NCBI GenBank assembly: GCA_013373385.1
Contig: JABXHX010000005.1
Span: forward strand, 82,242 to 146,241
DNA: 64,000 bases
Direction of reading: 5' to 3'
From: Flavobacteriaceae bacterium
GTDB taxonomy: Bacteria > Bacteroidota > Bacteroidia > Flavobacteriales > Flavobacteriaceae
This document shows positions 37,616 through 46,738 of the stretch, one piece after another; the stretch's first letter is position 1, and every line of letters starts with the position of its first letter. Under the pieces are notes generated by a model. That model did not search any database and had not been told where the DNA came from. It worked only from the letters and a program-made list of their open reading frames with translations. Made by a program: the position numbers and the translations under genes.

Positions 37616-40326
37616 GTGAAGAAATTAATGAACACGAAAACGATGCTATAAATCATCAAACCGATTCGGTAGAAACCATTACCAAAGTTACAGGTATGTA
37701 CAAAGAGTGGTTTTTAGATTACGCCTCGTATGTAATTTTAGAAAGAGCTGTGCCTGCAATTGACGATGGTTTTAAGCCGGTACAACGTCGTATTATGCAT
37801 TCTATGAAAGATTTAGACGATGGACGCTACAATAAAGTAGCAAACATTGTTGGGCATACCATGCAATATCACCCGCATGGAGATGCATCTATTGCAGATG
37901 CGATGGTGCAAATGGGACAAAAAGAATTGCTGATTGATATGCAAGGAAACTGGGGAAACACTTTAACTGGAGACCGTGCTGCAGCATCGAGATATATAGA
38001 GGCAAGACTTTCTAAATTTGCGTTAGATGTTGTGTTTAATCCTAAAACTACAGAATGGCAAGCGTCTTATGACGGACGTAAAAAAGAACCCGTAAATCTT
38101 CCGGTTAAGTTTCCGTTGTTGTTAGCGCAAGGTGGCGAAGGAATTGCGGTAGGACTTTCTACAAAGATATTGCCACATAATTTTAATGAACTCATAGATG
38201 CATCTATCAAACATCTTAAAGGGCGAAGTTTTAAAATTGTTCCAGATTTTTTAACTGGAGGTATTGCAGATTTCACCAATTACAATGATGGGAAACGTGG
38301 AGGTAAAGTTAGGGTCAGAGCTAAAATTTCTCAATTAGACAAAAAAACCTTGGTGATTACTGAAATACCATTTGCTACTACAACCTCAACACTTATTGAT
38401 AGTATTATTAAAGCAAATGAAAAAGGAAAAATAAAGATTAAAAAGATAGAAGATAATACAGCAGCTAATGTAGAAATTTTAGTGCATTTGCCAGGAGGAA
38501 TTTCTCCAGATAAAACCATTGATGCACTGTATGCTTTTACGAGTTGCGAAACATCTGTTTCTCCTTTGTGTTGTGTTATTGAAGAAAACAAGCCTGTATT
38601 TATTGGGGTTAGTGAAGTACTAAGGAAATCGACAGATTATACGGTTCATTTGCTAAAAAGAGAATTAGAAATTCAGTTAAATGAGCTTGAAGAACAATGG
38701 CACTTTGCCTCTTTAGAGCGTATTTTTATAGAAAACAGAATTTATAGAGATATTGAAGAAGAAGAAACTTGGGAAGGTGTAATTGAAGCTATAGACAAAG
38801 GTTTGCAGCCGTATACCAAACACTTAAAAAGACCAGTTGTAGAAGAAGATATTGTGAAGCTTACAGAAATAAGAATTAAAAAAATCTCAAAGTTCGATAT
38901 TGATAAAGCAAAACAACATATAGAAAGTCTTGAAGAGAAAATAGCGGAAGTAAAAAATCATTTAGCGCATTTAATCGACTTTGCAATTGATTATTTTAAG
39001 CGTTTAAAGGCTACTTACGGAAAAGGAAAAGAGCGTAAAACAGAAATCAAAATTTTTGATGACATTGTTGCAACCAAAGTTGTTATTAGAAATACAAAAC
39101 TATACGTAAATAGAGAAGAAGGCTTTATAGGAACATCGTTGCGTAAAGATGAATATGTGACGGATTGTGCAGATATAGACGACATTATTGTGTTTAGAGC
39201 AGATGGTAAAATGATGGTTACCAAAGTAGCTAATAAAACCTTTGTTGGTAAAGATATCATCCATCTGGCAGTTTTTAAGAAGAAAGATAAACGCACTGTG
39301 TATAACATGATGTATAGAGATGGTGCTAAAGGACCAAGTTACATGAAACGCTTTACCGTTACCGGTGTTACAAGAGATAAAGAATACGATTTAACAAACG
39401 GCAGTAAAGGTTCTAAGGTTTTGTATTTTTCTGCGAATCCAAATGGAGAGGCAGAGGTTGTAACCATTAATTTAAGAGCTGTTGGAAGTGTTAAAAAATT
39501 GAAATGGGATATTGATTTTGCTGACTTAGCCATCAAAGGTAGGGGCGTAAGAGGGAACACAATTACCAAATATTCTATTAAAAGGGTTGAGTTTAAGACG
39601 GCAGGCGTATCAACCTTAAAACCTAGAAAAATTTGGTTTGATGATACAGTTCAGCGTTTAAACGTTGATGGTAGAGGTGAGCTTTTAGGAGAGTTTAAAG
39701 CAGAAGATAAGTTGTTAATTGCGCATCAATCTGGAAAAGTAAAAGCAGTAACACCAAATTTGGCAAGTAGATTTGAAGACGATATGATTGTCTTAGAGAA
39801 GTGGAACCCTAAAAAACCTTTATCGGCAATTTATTTTGATGGAGAAAAAGAGATTTACTACGTAAAACGTTTCTTGATAGAAGCTGTAGATAAGGAAGAA
39901 GTTTTTATTTCTGAACATCCAAAATCACAATTAGAAATTATAGCAACAGATTATCGCCCATTAGCAGAAGTGGTTTTTTCTAAACGTAGCCTTGATACTA
40001 TCGAAGTAAACTTTGAAGAGTTTATCGCTATAAAAGGAATCAAAGCACAAGGAAATCAACTGACCAAAGAAAAAGTAAAACAAGTTAACTTACTAGAACC
40101 TTTGCCTTTTGAAGAACCAAAAGCATTGGCTTCAGAAGAAATTGATGTGGTTGAAGAAGAGGTGTTAAGTAATGATACATTGCCTTTAGAAATTACAAAT
40201 TTAGAACATGAAAAATCAGAAAAAAAACCAACGTTAAGTAGTGAAGAAAAAGCAAAAATAGCATTGCAAAAAACGATAGAAAAGAAAAAAGCAAAAGATG
40301 ATGATAGCCAAACCTCTCTTTTTTAA
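37612..40326 (+). CDS. parC: DNA topoisomerase IV subunit A
   Basis: 904 residues. The breakage-reunion domain begins at about residue 30 ([24 protein letters not shown]) and the active-site Tyr is in [14 protein letters not shown] coiled-coil region (about 340-480) and six-bladed C-terminal repeats follow (about 500-830). The tail after residue 830 is acidic and then Lys-rich, ending DDSQTSLF. The gene is translationally coupled to parE. Together they decatenate sister chromosomes. Confidence 0.93.
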   Translation: MSEEINEHENDAINHQTDSVETITKVTGMYKEWFLDYASYVILERAVPAIDDGFKPVQRRIMHSMKDLDDGRYNKVANIVGHTMQYHPHGDASIADAMVQMGQKELLIDMQGNWGNTLTGDRAAASRYIEARLSKFALDVVFNPKTTEWQASYDGRKKEPVNLPVKFPLLLAQGGEGIAVGLSTKILPHNFNELIDASIKHLKGRSFKIVPDFLTGGIADFTNYNDGKRGGKVRVRAKISQLDKKTLVITEIPFATTTSTLIDSIIKANEKGKIKIKKIEDNTAANVEILVHLPGGISPDKTIDALYAFTSCETSVSPLCCVIEENKPVFIGVSEVLRKSTDYTVHLLKRELEIQLNELEEQWHFASLERIFIENRIYRDIEEEETWEGVIEAIDKGLQPYTKHLKRPVVEEDIVKLTEIRIKKISKFDIDKAKQHIESLEEKIAEVKNHLAHLIDFAIDYFKRLKATYGKGKERKTEIKIFDDIVATKVVIRNTKLYVNREEGFIGTSLRKDEYVTDCADIDDIIVFRADGKMMVTKVANKTFVGKDIIHLAVFKKKDKRTVYNMMYRDGAKGPSYMKRFTVTGVTRDKEYDLTNGSKGSKVLYFSANPNGEAEVVTINLRAVGSVKKLKWDIDFADLAIKGRGVRGNTITKYSIKRVEFKTAGVSTLKPRKIWFDDTVQRLNVDGRGELLGEFKAEDKLLIAHQSGKVKAVTPNLASRFEDDMIVLEKWNPKKPLSAIYFDGEKEIYYVKRFLIEAVDKEEVFISEHPKSQLEIIATDYRPLAEVVFSKRSLDTIEVNFEEFIAIKGIKAQGNQLTKEKVKQVNLLEPLPFEEPKALASEEIDVVEEEVLSNDTLPLEITNLEHEKSEKKPTLSSEEKAKIALQKTIEKKKAKDDDSQTSLF

Positions 40327-40352
40327 CCTACCATTAATCATTTATAAAGATC

Positions 40353-41204
40353 ATGAAAATAGTAAATGAGATTACAAAATTAGATGCTTCTTGGAAGATA
40401 GCTATATATGTGCTAGTTGTATTTGTAATATCTTGGCTATTTTCTAGGTTATTGCGATTTGTAATAGTTGCATATTTAAGAAATTCAAAATCAGAGAAAT
40501 ATAAAAAAACTAGTATTCAGTTTTTAAAAAACTCAATCAAGTTTTTTGTAGGTTTATTTGCATTTATCTATATCATTATTACCGTACCAGCCTTTAAAAG
40601 TAAAGCAACATTTATATTTTCTGGAGCAGGAATTTTAGCAGCAATTATTGGTTTTGCAGCACAGGCAGCAATTTCAAATTTAATTGCTGGGGCATTTATT
40701 GTCATTTTTAAACCCTTTAGAGTAGGAGATTATATCAAGTTAGATGATAATAGAATTGGTATTGTAGAAGATATTACATTACGCCATACAGTAATTAATA
40801 ATTTTGAAAACAAACGATTAATTATACCAAACTCTATTATAAGTACAGAATCTGTATTAAATCATACGATAGAAGATTCACACATTTTAAGTTTTAACAA
40901 TTTTAAATTAGGCTTGTTTGCTGATATTGATTTGGCTAAAAAAATTATTGAAGAAGAAGCCTTAAAACTTGATGGAGTGATAGATTTTAGGACTCCAACA
41001 GAAGTATTAACAACGACAAACCAAATAGAGGTAAGGGTTATTGATGTTTTTGAAAGCTACATTCATATTAGAGCCTATGTTTGGATAAACAATCCTTTTG
41101 AAGAATTTAAAATTAAATGCGCTTTAAAAGAAGCAGTACACAAACGATTTATTGCTGAAAACATTGATATGCCAATACCTTTGCGTAAGATATATAATGC
41201 TTAA
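40353..41204 (+). CDS. MscS-type small-conductance mechanosensitive channel
   Basis: 283 residues. Three membrane helices precede the cytoplasmic beta domain. The pore-lining third helix is clear: a glycine- and alanine-rich stretch with GAGILAAIIGFAAQAAISNL. The FKPFRVGDYIKL strand then opens the beta domain. The protein relieves turgor after osmotic downshock. It begins 26 bases after parC and converges with the binding-protein gene, overlapping its end by 4 bases. Confidence 0.92.
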   Translation: MKIVNEITKLDASWKIAIYVLVVFVISWLFSRLLRFVIVAYLRNSKSEKYKKTSIQFLKNSIKFFVGLFAFIYIIITVPAFKSKATFIFSGAGILAAIIGFAAQAAISNLIAGAFIVIFKPFRVGDYIKLDDNRIGIVEDITLRHTVINNFENKRLIIPNSIISTESVLNHTIEDSHILSFNNFKLGLFADIDLAKKIIEEEALKLDGVIDFRTPTEVLTTTNQIEVRVIDVFESYIHIRAYVWINNPFEEFKIKCALKEAVHKRFIAENIDMPIPLRKIYNA

Positions 41205-42343
41205 TTCATTTTTTCAAAGAAAGTAGGTGTGTAGGCTTTTAACAATTCTGGGTGCGTAATTTTAATAATATCTTTCAAAACCAAGTCTGGTCTTGCTGGT
41301 CCCAATTCAAAATAAATGACACCACCTGTTTTTCCTTTTTTATTGGCAAAGGTGTAAATTTGGTCTTTTTTAAAAGCAGTAAATGAAGCGTAGTTTTTAT
41401 TGTTGATAAGCATTTGTTGTTTAGAAGAAAAATAACCTGGAGCAATCCAAAAATCTGCAACTTTTCCTTTATCAATAATACTTTCAAAACTTAAAGATAA
41501 GCTCCCTTTTCCTTTGGTGTCTTTCCATAAATAATTGGTATTTGCATCTTTTAAAAATTGAGCAACGAAGCTTTCTCCGGCAGGCAAGTTCCAGATATCT
41601 TTGCTCATAATAGCACCTGATAAAATACTTGGTTTATTGGTGGCTTTACTAGCAATAGTTTTAGCTTCTACATAGTTGCGTTCAATTACTTTAAAAATGC
41701 TATCAGCCTCTTTTTCTTTATTGTAAAGCACTCCAAAAAATTTTATCCATTCGGCTCTGCCAAGCGGAGTTTCTTCAAGCCAATCTCCATTTAAAATGAC
41801 TGGAATTCCTAATTTCTCAACCATATTTAATGATTTGTTAGTTTTAGACATGCTAAATCCAACAATAGCATCTGGTTTTAAATCGACTAAAATTTCGGTA
41901 TTTAAAGCTGCTTTAACTCCAATTTCTTTTACAAGGTTTGCCTCAACACGTTTTCTTGTTTTTTCTGAAGAAATATATTTGGTGTGCGGAAAGCCAATTA
42001 GTGTAGATTCTACGCCTAACAATTCTAACATGGGAATATGCGTTGTAGAAGTAACAACAATTTTATTTATAGGGGCTTTTATTAAGGTTCCCTTTGGATA
42101 CATTTTACCGCTATCTTCATGGGTGGTTATTATATATTCAAATTGCTTTTTTGCATTTAAGTAAGGGAATTTTATTATTAGTTTTTTAGATTTGTTAAAA
42201 TACTGAATTTCAAAACCTTTAGCATACTTTATCTCAACTTTTTGATTAATGTTTTCTTTGTTAATTGGAGTTTCTTTTTTTTCTTTGCACCCAGAGAGAA
42301 TTAATGCAATAAAAAGAAGCTTTAAAAAAGGTTTCATGTCCAA
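41201..42343 (-). CDS. ABC transporter substrate-binding lipoprotein (cobalamin or iron-chelate type)
   Basis: 380 residues. A lipobox (LSGC, Cys19) is preceded by a short hydrophobic stretch, so the mature protein is a lipoprotein. The fold is that of class III periplasmic binding proteins such as BtuF and FecB: KIVVTSTTHIPMLELLG, then LKPDAIVGFSMSK. It is divergent from the cobalamin riboswitch and TonB-dependent receptor, so vitamin B12 is the most likely ligand, although the riboswitch itself lies on the other strand. The start could also be Met3. No permease or ATPase genes are adjacent. Confidence 0.82.
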   Translation of the reverse strand: MDMKPFLKLLFIALILSGCKEKKETPINKENINQKVEIKYAKGFEIQYFNKSKKLIIKFPYLNAKKQFEYIITTHEDSGKMYPKGTLIKAPINKIVVTSTTHIPMLELLGVESTLIGFPHTKYISSEKTRKRVEANLVKEIGVKAALNTEILVDLKPDAIVGFSMSKTNKSLNMVEKLGIPVILNGDWLEETPLGRAEWIKFFGVLYNKEKEADSIFKVIERNYVEAKTIASKATNKPSILSGAIMSKDIWNLPAGESFVAQFLKDANTNYLWKDTKGKGSLSLSFESIIDKGKVADFWIAPGYFSSKQQMLINNKNYASFTAFKKDQIYTFANKKGKTGGVIYFELGPARPDLVLKDIIKITHPELLKAYTPTFFEKMN

Positions 42344-42409
42344 GAATTTTATGCGTACAAGATTACAAAAAATGATTTGATTTCTGTTTCTTAATCAAAA
42401 TAATTCGAC

Positions 42410-42417
42410 TACATTTG
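42410..42417 (+). promoter_or_regulatory. Predicted -7 promoter element TACATTTG upstream of the riboswitch
   Basis: Exact TAnnTTTG match just before the riboswitch, with a TTTC 19 bases further upstream as a possible -33 element. It places the transcript start close to the riboswitch 5' end. Confidence 0.6.
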
Positions 42418-42421
42418 CCGT

Positions 42422-42640
42422 GAATGTTGGTTTTATCTATTCATTAGAGTAGGTAAATTAAAAGGGAATTAGGTGAGAAAAAATTTAATTTTTCAATTCC
42501 TAGGCTGTTCCCGCAACTGTAAGTTTATACCGAATTAGTTTCGGTACCTATTAAGGATGTTATTTATTCTTTTACCACTGGTATTTACTGGGAAGGTATA
42601 ATAACATAAAAACAAGCCAGGAGACCTGCCAAATTTCAAA
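42422..42640 (+). promoter_or_regulatory. Cobalamin riboswitch
   Basis: The leader contains the hallmark B12 box AAGCCAGGAGACCTGCC at 42614-42630. Upstream lie GGTGAGAA and GCTGTTCCCGCAACTGTAA, the conserved core of the cobalamin aptamer. It precedes the TonB-dependent receptor gene by about 85 bases. No strong T-tract terminator follows. A short hairpin (AAACTTT 42648-42654, AAAGTTT 42662-42668) may be part of the expression platform. Binding of B12 should repress the receptor. Confidence 0.93.
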
Positions 42641-42724
42641 AAAGTAAAAACTTTCGGGATAAAAGTTTGGTACTGTAAACTGTACAAAATTTTCCTGATT
42701 TATTATTAAATTAAATCAACGGTA

Positions 42725-44635
42725 ATGAACAAAAAATCAAGTATTGCTGGGTTATTGGCATGTTTTTTTGTCTGCTCAGCAGTGATTGCACAAACAACCA
42801 TAGTAAAGGAAATTCAACTAGATGAAGTTGTAATTTCTGCAACAAAATTTAAGCTAAAAAAAGAAAAGGTAGGGAAAGTTATTTTTAAAATAACACAAGA
42901 AGACATCCAAAACAATGCAGGTAAAACAGTATTAGAAGTCTTAAACAACATTCCAGGTATTGAAATTAAAGGAACCAATTCGGCTTTAGGTGAAGTGAAA
43001 GGAACTTATATTAGAGGTGGAAGAAATAGGCAAGTATTGGTATTGATTGATGGAGTGCCTTTAGTTGACCCAACAGGAATTAGTTTAGAATACGATTTAC
43101 GCTTGTTGTCTTTAAATCAAATTGAATCTATAGAAATTTTAAAAGGTGCCTCAAGCACCTTATATGGAGCAGGAGCCGCAACAGGAGTAATTAATATTAC
43201 CTTGAAAAAAGCTGCTAAAAATAAGATTGGCGGAGCTATAGAAACAAGTTTCGGTACTAATAATAGTGCAACTACTTCTGCAAGTGGTATTAATGAGCAA
43301 AACCTTAATGCGAGTATAAACGGTTCTGCAAATAGTATTAGTTTTATAGCTTCAATAGACTTGATGAAATCTGACGGATTATCAGCAGCTAAAAGTAAAA
43401 CAAATCAAGGTTTTTCTACAAACCCATTTTATAGTGAAAGAGGGATGTTTAAGTTAAGTTATAAAACAACTAGCAATTTTGCGATTGAATCATTTGCTAA
43501 CATTGACAACCTTGAATATAGCTTTGATGCTGGTGCTTATAGCGATTCTAAAACCAATATAGAAACACAAAACCAAGTAAGATTTGGAGTTAAACCATCA
43601 TTTAATTACAGTGCAGGTAATGCATATGCTATTGCTTCTGTAAATAAAGTTAACAGAGTTATTTTTGGAAATACTTACGAGGGAAAATCAACAAATTTTG
43701 AACTTGTAAATAAATGGGATCTAAGCAAAAGATTTCAGCTAATTACAGGAGCTAACTACCAGAAGCACTACAATCAAACTACTTCTGCTTGGGGTAATAT
43801 CAATAAAGATGTTGCTAACTTTAATTCATTAGATATTTATGTTACGGGTGTATATTCGGCTAGTTATGGACTTAATTTTAGTACAGGAGCAAGGTTAAAT
43901 AAACATAGTAACTATGGAAATCATTTAGTCTATCACATTAATCCATCTTATAATTTATACAATACAAAAAATGCTTCTTTAAAATTATTAACCTCTTATA
44001 GTACAGCATTTATCGCTCCTAGTTTATACCAGTTATTTTCGGTGTACGGAAATACAAGTTTAAACCCAGAAACAAACAAAACATTAGAGTTTGGTCTTGA
44101 ATCGACTTATAAGCAATGGTTAGACTTTAGTATTGTCTATTTTAATAGAGTAGAAGACAGTGCCATTATTTTTAATAGCTTAAATGTTGCTCCGTGGGGT
44201 AAATACGGCAATGTAGCTACAACAATTAATGCAAAAGGAGTAGAAACATTGTTTAGACTTACGCCATTAGCGATGCTTGATATCAACTTAGGATATACGT
44301 ATACAGATAAATCTACAGAAGTAAATTATTTACCTAAAAATAAAGCAACAGCTCAGTTTCTGTATAGACCATTTAAGAATACTACTTTTTCTTTGGATTA
44401 TAAGAACGTTGGAGAAAGAACAGGAAGCTATTATAACATCGCTACTTTTTCTACGGTAATGTTAAATTTACCTTCCTATCAATTAATAGATATCAATGCA
44501 AACTATACATTTAAAAATAGGATAGTAACTGTATTTGGTACAGTTTCTAATTTACTAAATGAAGATTATGAAGAAACTATTGGTTATAATACCAGAGGAA
44601 GAAATGTAAGAATTGGAGTTAAATTGCAATTCTAA
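42725..44635 (+). CDS. TonB-dependent receptor, BtuB-like, under cobalamin riboswitch control
   Basis: 636 residues. A signal peptide (1-23, ending VIAQ) leads to a TonB-box-like segment (IQLDEVVISATK), then the plug domain with IPGIEIKG, VLIDGVPLVDPTG and ILKGASSTLYGAGA. The remaining 450 residues form alternating strands of a 22-strand barrel and end in a Phe (KLQF). The riboswitch upstream identifies the probable ligand as cobalamin or a related corrinoid. The gene ends in a bidirectional terminator. Confidence 0.9.
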   Translation: MNKKSSIAGLLACFFVCSAVIAQTTIVKEIQLDEVVISATKFKLKKEKVGKVIFKITQEDIQNNAGKTVLEVLNNIPGIEIKGTNSALGEVKGTYIRGGRNRQVLVLIDGVPLVDPTGISLEYDLRLLSLNQIESIEILKGASSTLYGAGAATGVINITLKKAAKNKIGGAIETSFGTNNSATTSASGINEQNLNASINGSANSISFIASIDLMKSDGLSAAKSKTNQGFSTNPFYSERGMFKLSYKTTSNFAIESFANIDNLEYSFDAGAYSDSKTNIETQNQVRFGVKPSFNYSAGNAYAIASVNKVNRVIFGNTYEGKSTNFELVNKWDLSKRFQLITGANYQKHYNQTTSAWGNINKDVANFNSLDIYVTGVYSASYGLNFSTGARLNKHSNYGNHLVYHINPSYNLYNTKNASLKLLTSYSTAFIAPSLYQLFSVYGNTSLNPETNKTLEFGLESTYKQWLDFSIVYFNRVEDSAIIFNSLNVAPWGKYGNVATTINAKGVETLFRLTPLAMLDINLGYTYTDKSTEVNYLPKNKATAQFLYRPFKNTTFSLDYKNVGERTGSYYNIATFSTVMLNLPSYQLIDINANYTFKNRIVTVFGTVSNLLNEDYEETIGYNTRGRNVRIGVKLQF

Positions 44636-44655
44636 GCCCCCCATTATTAATTGCA

Positions 44656-44694
44656 ATAGAAAGCCCTCAAATTTTTGAGGGCTTTTGCTTTTTT
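44656..44694. terminator. Bidirectional Rho-independent terminator
   Basis: The stem AAAGCCCTCAAA / TTTGAGGGCTTT (44660-44685) has A and T tracts on both sides. It lies between the convergent receptor gene and the minus-strand operon. Confidence 0.85.
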
Positions 44695-45208
44695 AAATGA
44701 GTTTTTTCACCTCGCTTTTTATAAAAGCAATGGCTGTGTCTGTGGCAGGAGATTCATGCTGATATACGTTAAGTATTTTTTCTCTAAATGCTTGTGTATT
44801 TAAGCTTTGATTTGCTATAGTTTTTAGTTTATTGATACTTGCTGTTTTAGCAGTAATAATTAAATTCCAGCAATCATCAGTAATATAGATTTGTTGCACT
44901 GTATTGTGTTCAAACTCTTGTTCAACATTTTTTATAAGCAATTGTAAATAATCTTCTGTTGATTCGCCTATTGGCTTAATTCTTACTACCAATTTTATTG
45001 GGTTTATTCGCTCACAAAACAGTAACATACGTTCATAAGCTTGGAGCTTTATTGGTAAAGCATCTTTTTTTCGTTGAGTAAAAGCTTCAAATTTACGTTG
45101 ATTGTTAGTGTTCTTTGTATGTAAATTAAAAAAGTAATAAGCTACTATTGCCATAATAATTGTAGGCAATGATAGTGCTAACAATTCTGTAATTCCACCT
45201 TCCGTCAT
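44693..45208 (-). CDS. Membrane-anchored conserved protein of unknown function
   Basis: 171 residues. One hydrophobic segment near the N-terminus (about 8-28) is followed by a helical domain beginning near residue 38, with LQAYERMLLFCERINP, a phrase typical of a conserved Bacteroidota protein I cannot name. The C-terminal part is alpha-helical and polar. It starts two bases after the DUF3307 gene and is probably the last gene of the SatD operon. Confidence 0.7.
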   Translation of the reverse strand: MTEGGITELLALSLPTIIMAIVAYYFFNLHTKNTNNQRKFEAFTQRKKDALPIKLQAYERMLLFCERINPIKLVVRIKPIGESTEDYLQLLIKNVEQEFEHNTVQQIYITDDCWNLIITAKTASINKLKTIANQSLNTQAFREKILNVYQHESPATDTAIAFIKSEVKKLI

Positions 45209-45210
45209 AT

Positions 45211-45927
45211 CTAAATTAATTGTTTGAGTTGCGAATATACTATTCCTGTTAAAATTGCAAACCCAAAGCTCAATAAAGTTCCTATTAAAATATATTCAGT
45301 TAGTTTTCTGTCTTTTGATGATGTTAAATCACCAAAGCGAAAAACAGATTTTGCAGCAATTAAAAAACCGATGGCTTCCCAATGGTTAGTGACTACAAAG
45401 GCAAATACAAAAATACGTTCTAAAATTCCTATGAACCTACCAGCTTTAGCTAAAGAATCATCTTGCTCTTTTTTATTTTCTGGATTCCATTTATCAATTA
45501 ATGTTTTGATAATGATAGAGGCTACATTTGTTATTAAAAGTAATGTTATTGCTAAAAGTAGTATTTCTTTTGTTGAAAAAGGGAAGGTATAAAAATCGGT
45601 ACCCATATAATACACTGTAACTAAAAAGATTGCACTTAAGTGTAGTAGTTGGTCTATAAAAAACCAGTAGCTTTTCGTTTTGTTTTGTTGCGCGTATAAT
45701 TTAACTACATCTATTAAAAAATGAGACATAACAATGCTTGTAATTCCTATTAAATAGTTTTTTTCAAATTCTAGAATTAGTAAAAGTATTAAAGCGTGAA
45801 CCAGTATGTGTAAGTATAATTTAGAAGAAGCTAGCTTCTTTTTTTCTTTTTCTTTTACCCATTTTTTAGGTTGCAATAAAAAATCTCCCACCAAATGAGC
45901 TAACAATAGTTTTAAAAATAAAATCAT
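45211..45927 (-). CDS. DUF3307 domain-containing membrane protein
   Basis: 238 residues. The N-terminus reads LLLAHLVGDFLLQPKKWVKEK, the hallmark of DUF3307, and the rest consists of about six membrane segments. Function is unknown; the family is widespread and often sits next to SatD-like regulators, as here, where the start overlaps the satD-like gene by 4 bases. No catalytic motifs beyond conserved His and Asp in the first helix are visible. Confidence 0.88.
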   Translation of the reverse strand: MILFLKLLLAHLVGDFLLQPKKWVKEKEKKKLASSKLYLHILVHALILLLILEFEKNYLIGITSIVMSHFLIDVVKLYAQQNKTKSYWFFIDQLLHLSAIFLVTVYYMGTDFYTFPFSTKEILLLAITLLLITNVASIIIKTLIDKWNPENKKEQDDSLAKAGRFIGILERIFVFAFVVTNHWEAIGFLIAAKSVFRFGDLTSSKDRKLTEYILIGTLLSFGFAILTGIVYSQLKQLI

Positions 45928-46523
45928 GTAGTTAATTTTTGAGTGATTAGCTTTCTGTATCTTTTTTCTAATTTTAAAATTTCTTCCAATCCAGCTCTTT
46001 TTCTTCGTTCACTAGCACTGCTTTGCGATATATTTAATAATTCTGCAACTTCTTTCTGTGTAGCTGTTAAATTGTTTAACGATGCTTTAACAAATTCTGC
46101 TGAATTCGGAGTCCAATTATCCATTACTAATAATGCCAATCCGACAGCAATGTTTATTTCTTCGTCAAATTCTTTCCAAGGAGATTTTATAAGTAAGTTT
46201 TGTTTTTTTAAGTTATCAAATGCTTTACCAGAGTTTACAAAAGCTTCTCCGTTAGATTCGCCAACAGTATCAGCGCTAAATCCTTTTTTTCCAATACCAA
46301 TAGCCATTCTAACATCTATTTCTTTATGTTTCTTTATATACGATTTAATTTTAATAGCTGTAAATAGCGCTTCTTTTACAGTTGGTATTTCTACTTGAAA
46401 ACTATCTCCTCTATAAATTTCTGCAGCATACAAATTATTGAAAATTTCTTTCAAATCGTCTAACCATTCTTGGTTGTTGGCTTTTCTTGAATTGATAATG
46501 TCTCCTGTAATTATACTTGTCAT
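45924..46523 (-). CDS. SatD family helix-turn-helix protein
   Basis: 199 residues from ATG at 46523; a longer frame back to 46577 enters the repeats and was rejected. The N-terminal portion begins MTSIITGDIINSRK, typical of SatD. It contains FQVEIPTVKEALF and DVRMAIGIGKKG. The C-terminal region carries a helix-turn-helix (ATQKEVAELLNISQSSASERRKR). It probably regulates its own operon by binding three tandem 28-base repeats just upstream. The SatD name comes from Streptococcus suis; a molecular role is not established. Confidence 0.85.
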   Translation of the reverse strand: MTSIITGDIINSRKANNQEWLDDLKEIFNNLYAAEIYRGDSFQVEIPTVKEALFTAIKIKSYIKKHKEIDVRMAIGIGKKGFSADTVGESNGEAFVNSGKAFDNLKKQNLLIKSPWKEFDEEINIAVGLALLVMDNWTPNSAEFVKASLNNLTATQKEVAELLNISQSSASERRKRAGLEEILKLEKRYRKLITQKLTT

Positions 46524-46574
46524 ATGTTTGTAGGCTTTATGTGCGAAAATTACTTTCAATCTTACAGATAAGTA

Positions 46575-46658
46575 CAAATATCGGGTTTTAAACCGAATAA
46601 TGCAAATATCGGGTTTTAAGACGAATAATGTAAATATCGGGTTACAAGCCTAAATAAT
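46575..46658 (-). repeat. Three 28-base tandem direct repeats upstream of the SatD operon
   Basis: Three units at 46575-46602, 46603-46630 and 46631-46658 repeat with an exact 28-base period. The first two differ by only a few bases and the third is more diverged. Each begins around AATATCGGGTT, and the first contains the near-palindrome CGGGTTTTAAACCG. They end 52 bases upstream of the ATG on the minus strand, overlapping the likely promoter. A role as operator of the SatD-type regulator is likely. Confidence 0.9.
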
Positions 46659-46687
46659 TCTTATCATTAAAATGTCAATAACTTTTA

Positions 46688-46718
46688 TTGTAATAGTCAA
46701 TATGGCATTGTATTTTTG
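46688..46718 (+). promoter_or_regulatory. Promoter of the helicase gene (TTG, 20 bases, TATTTTTG)
   Basis: TTG at 46688-46690 and TATTTTTG at 46711-46718 fit the Bacteroidota -33 and -7 elements with a 20-base gap. The gene starts at 46739, only a few bases after the expected transcript start. Confidence 0.6.
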
Positions 46719-46738
46719 AGCTTCTTAAAAAGTATACA

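Noticed and set aside
46524..46577. Extended SatD-like start at 46577
   Set aside because: It enters the tandem repeats; MTSIITGDIIN from 46523 is the normal family start.
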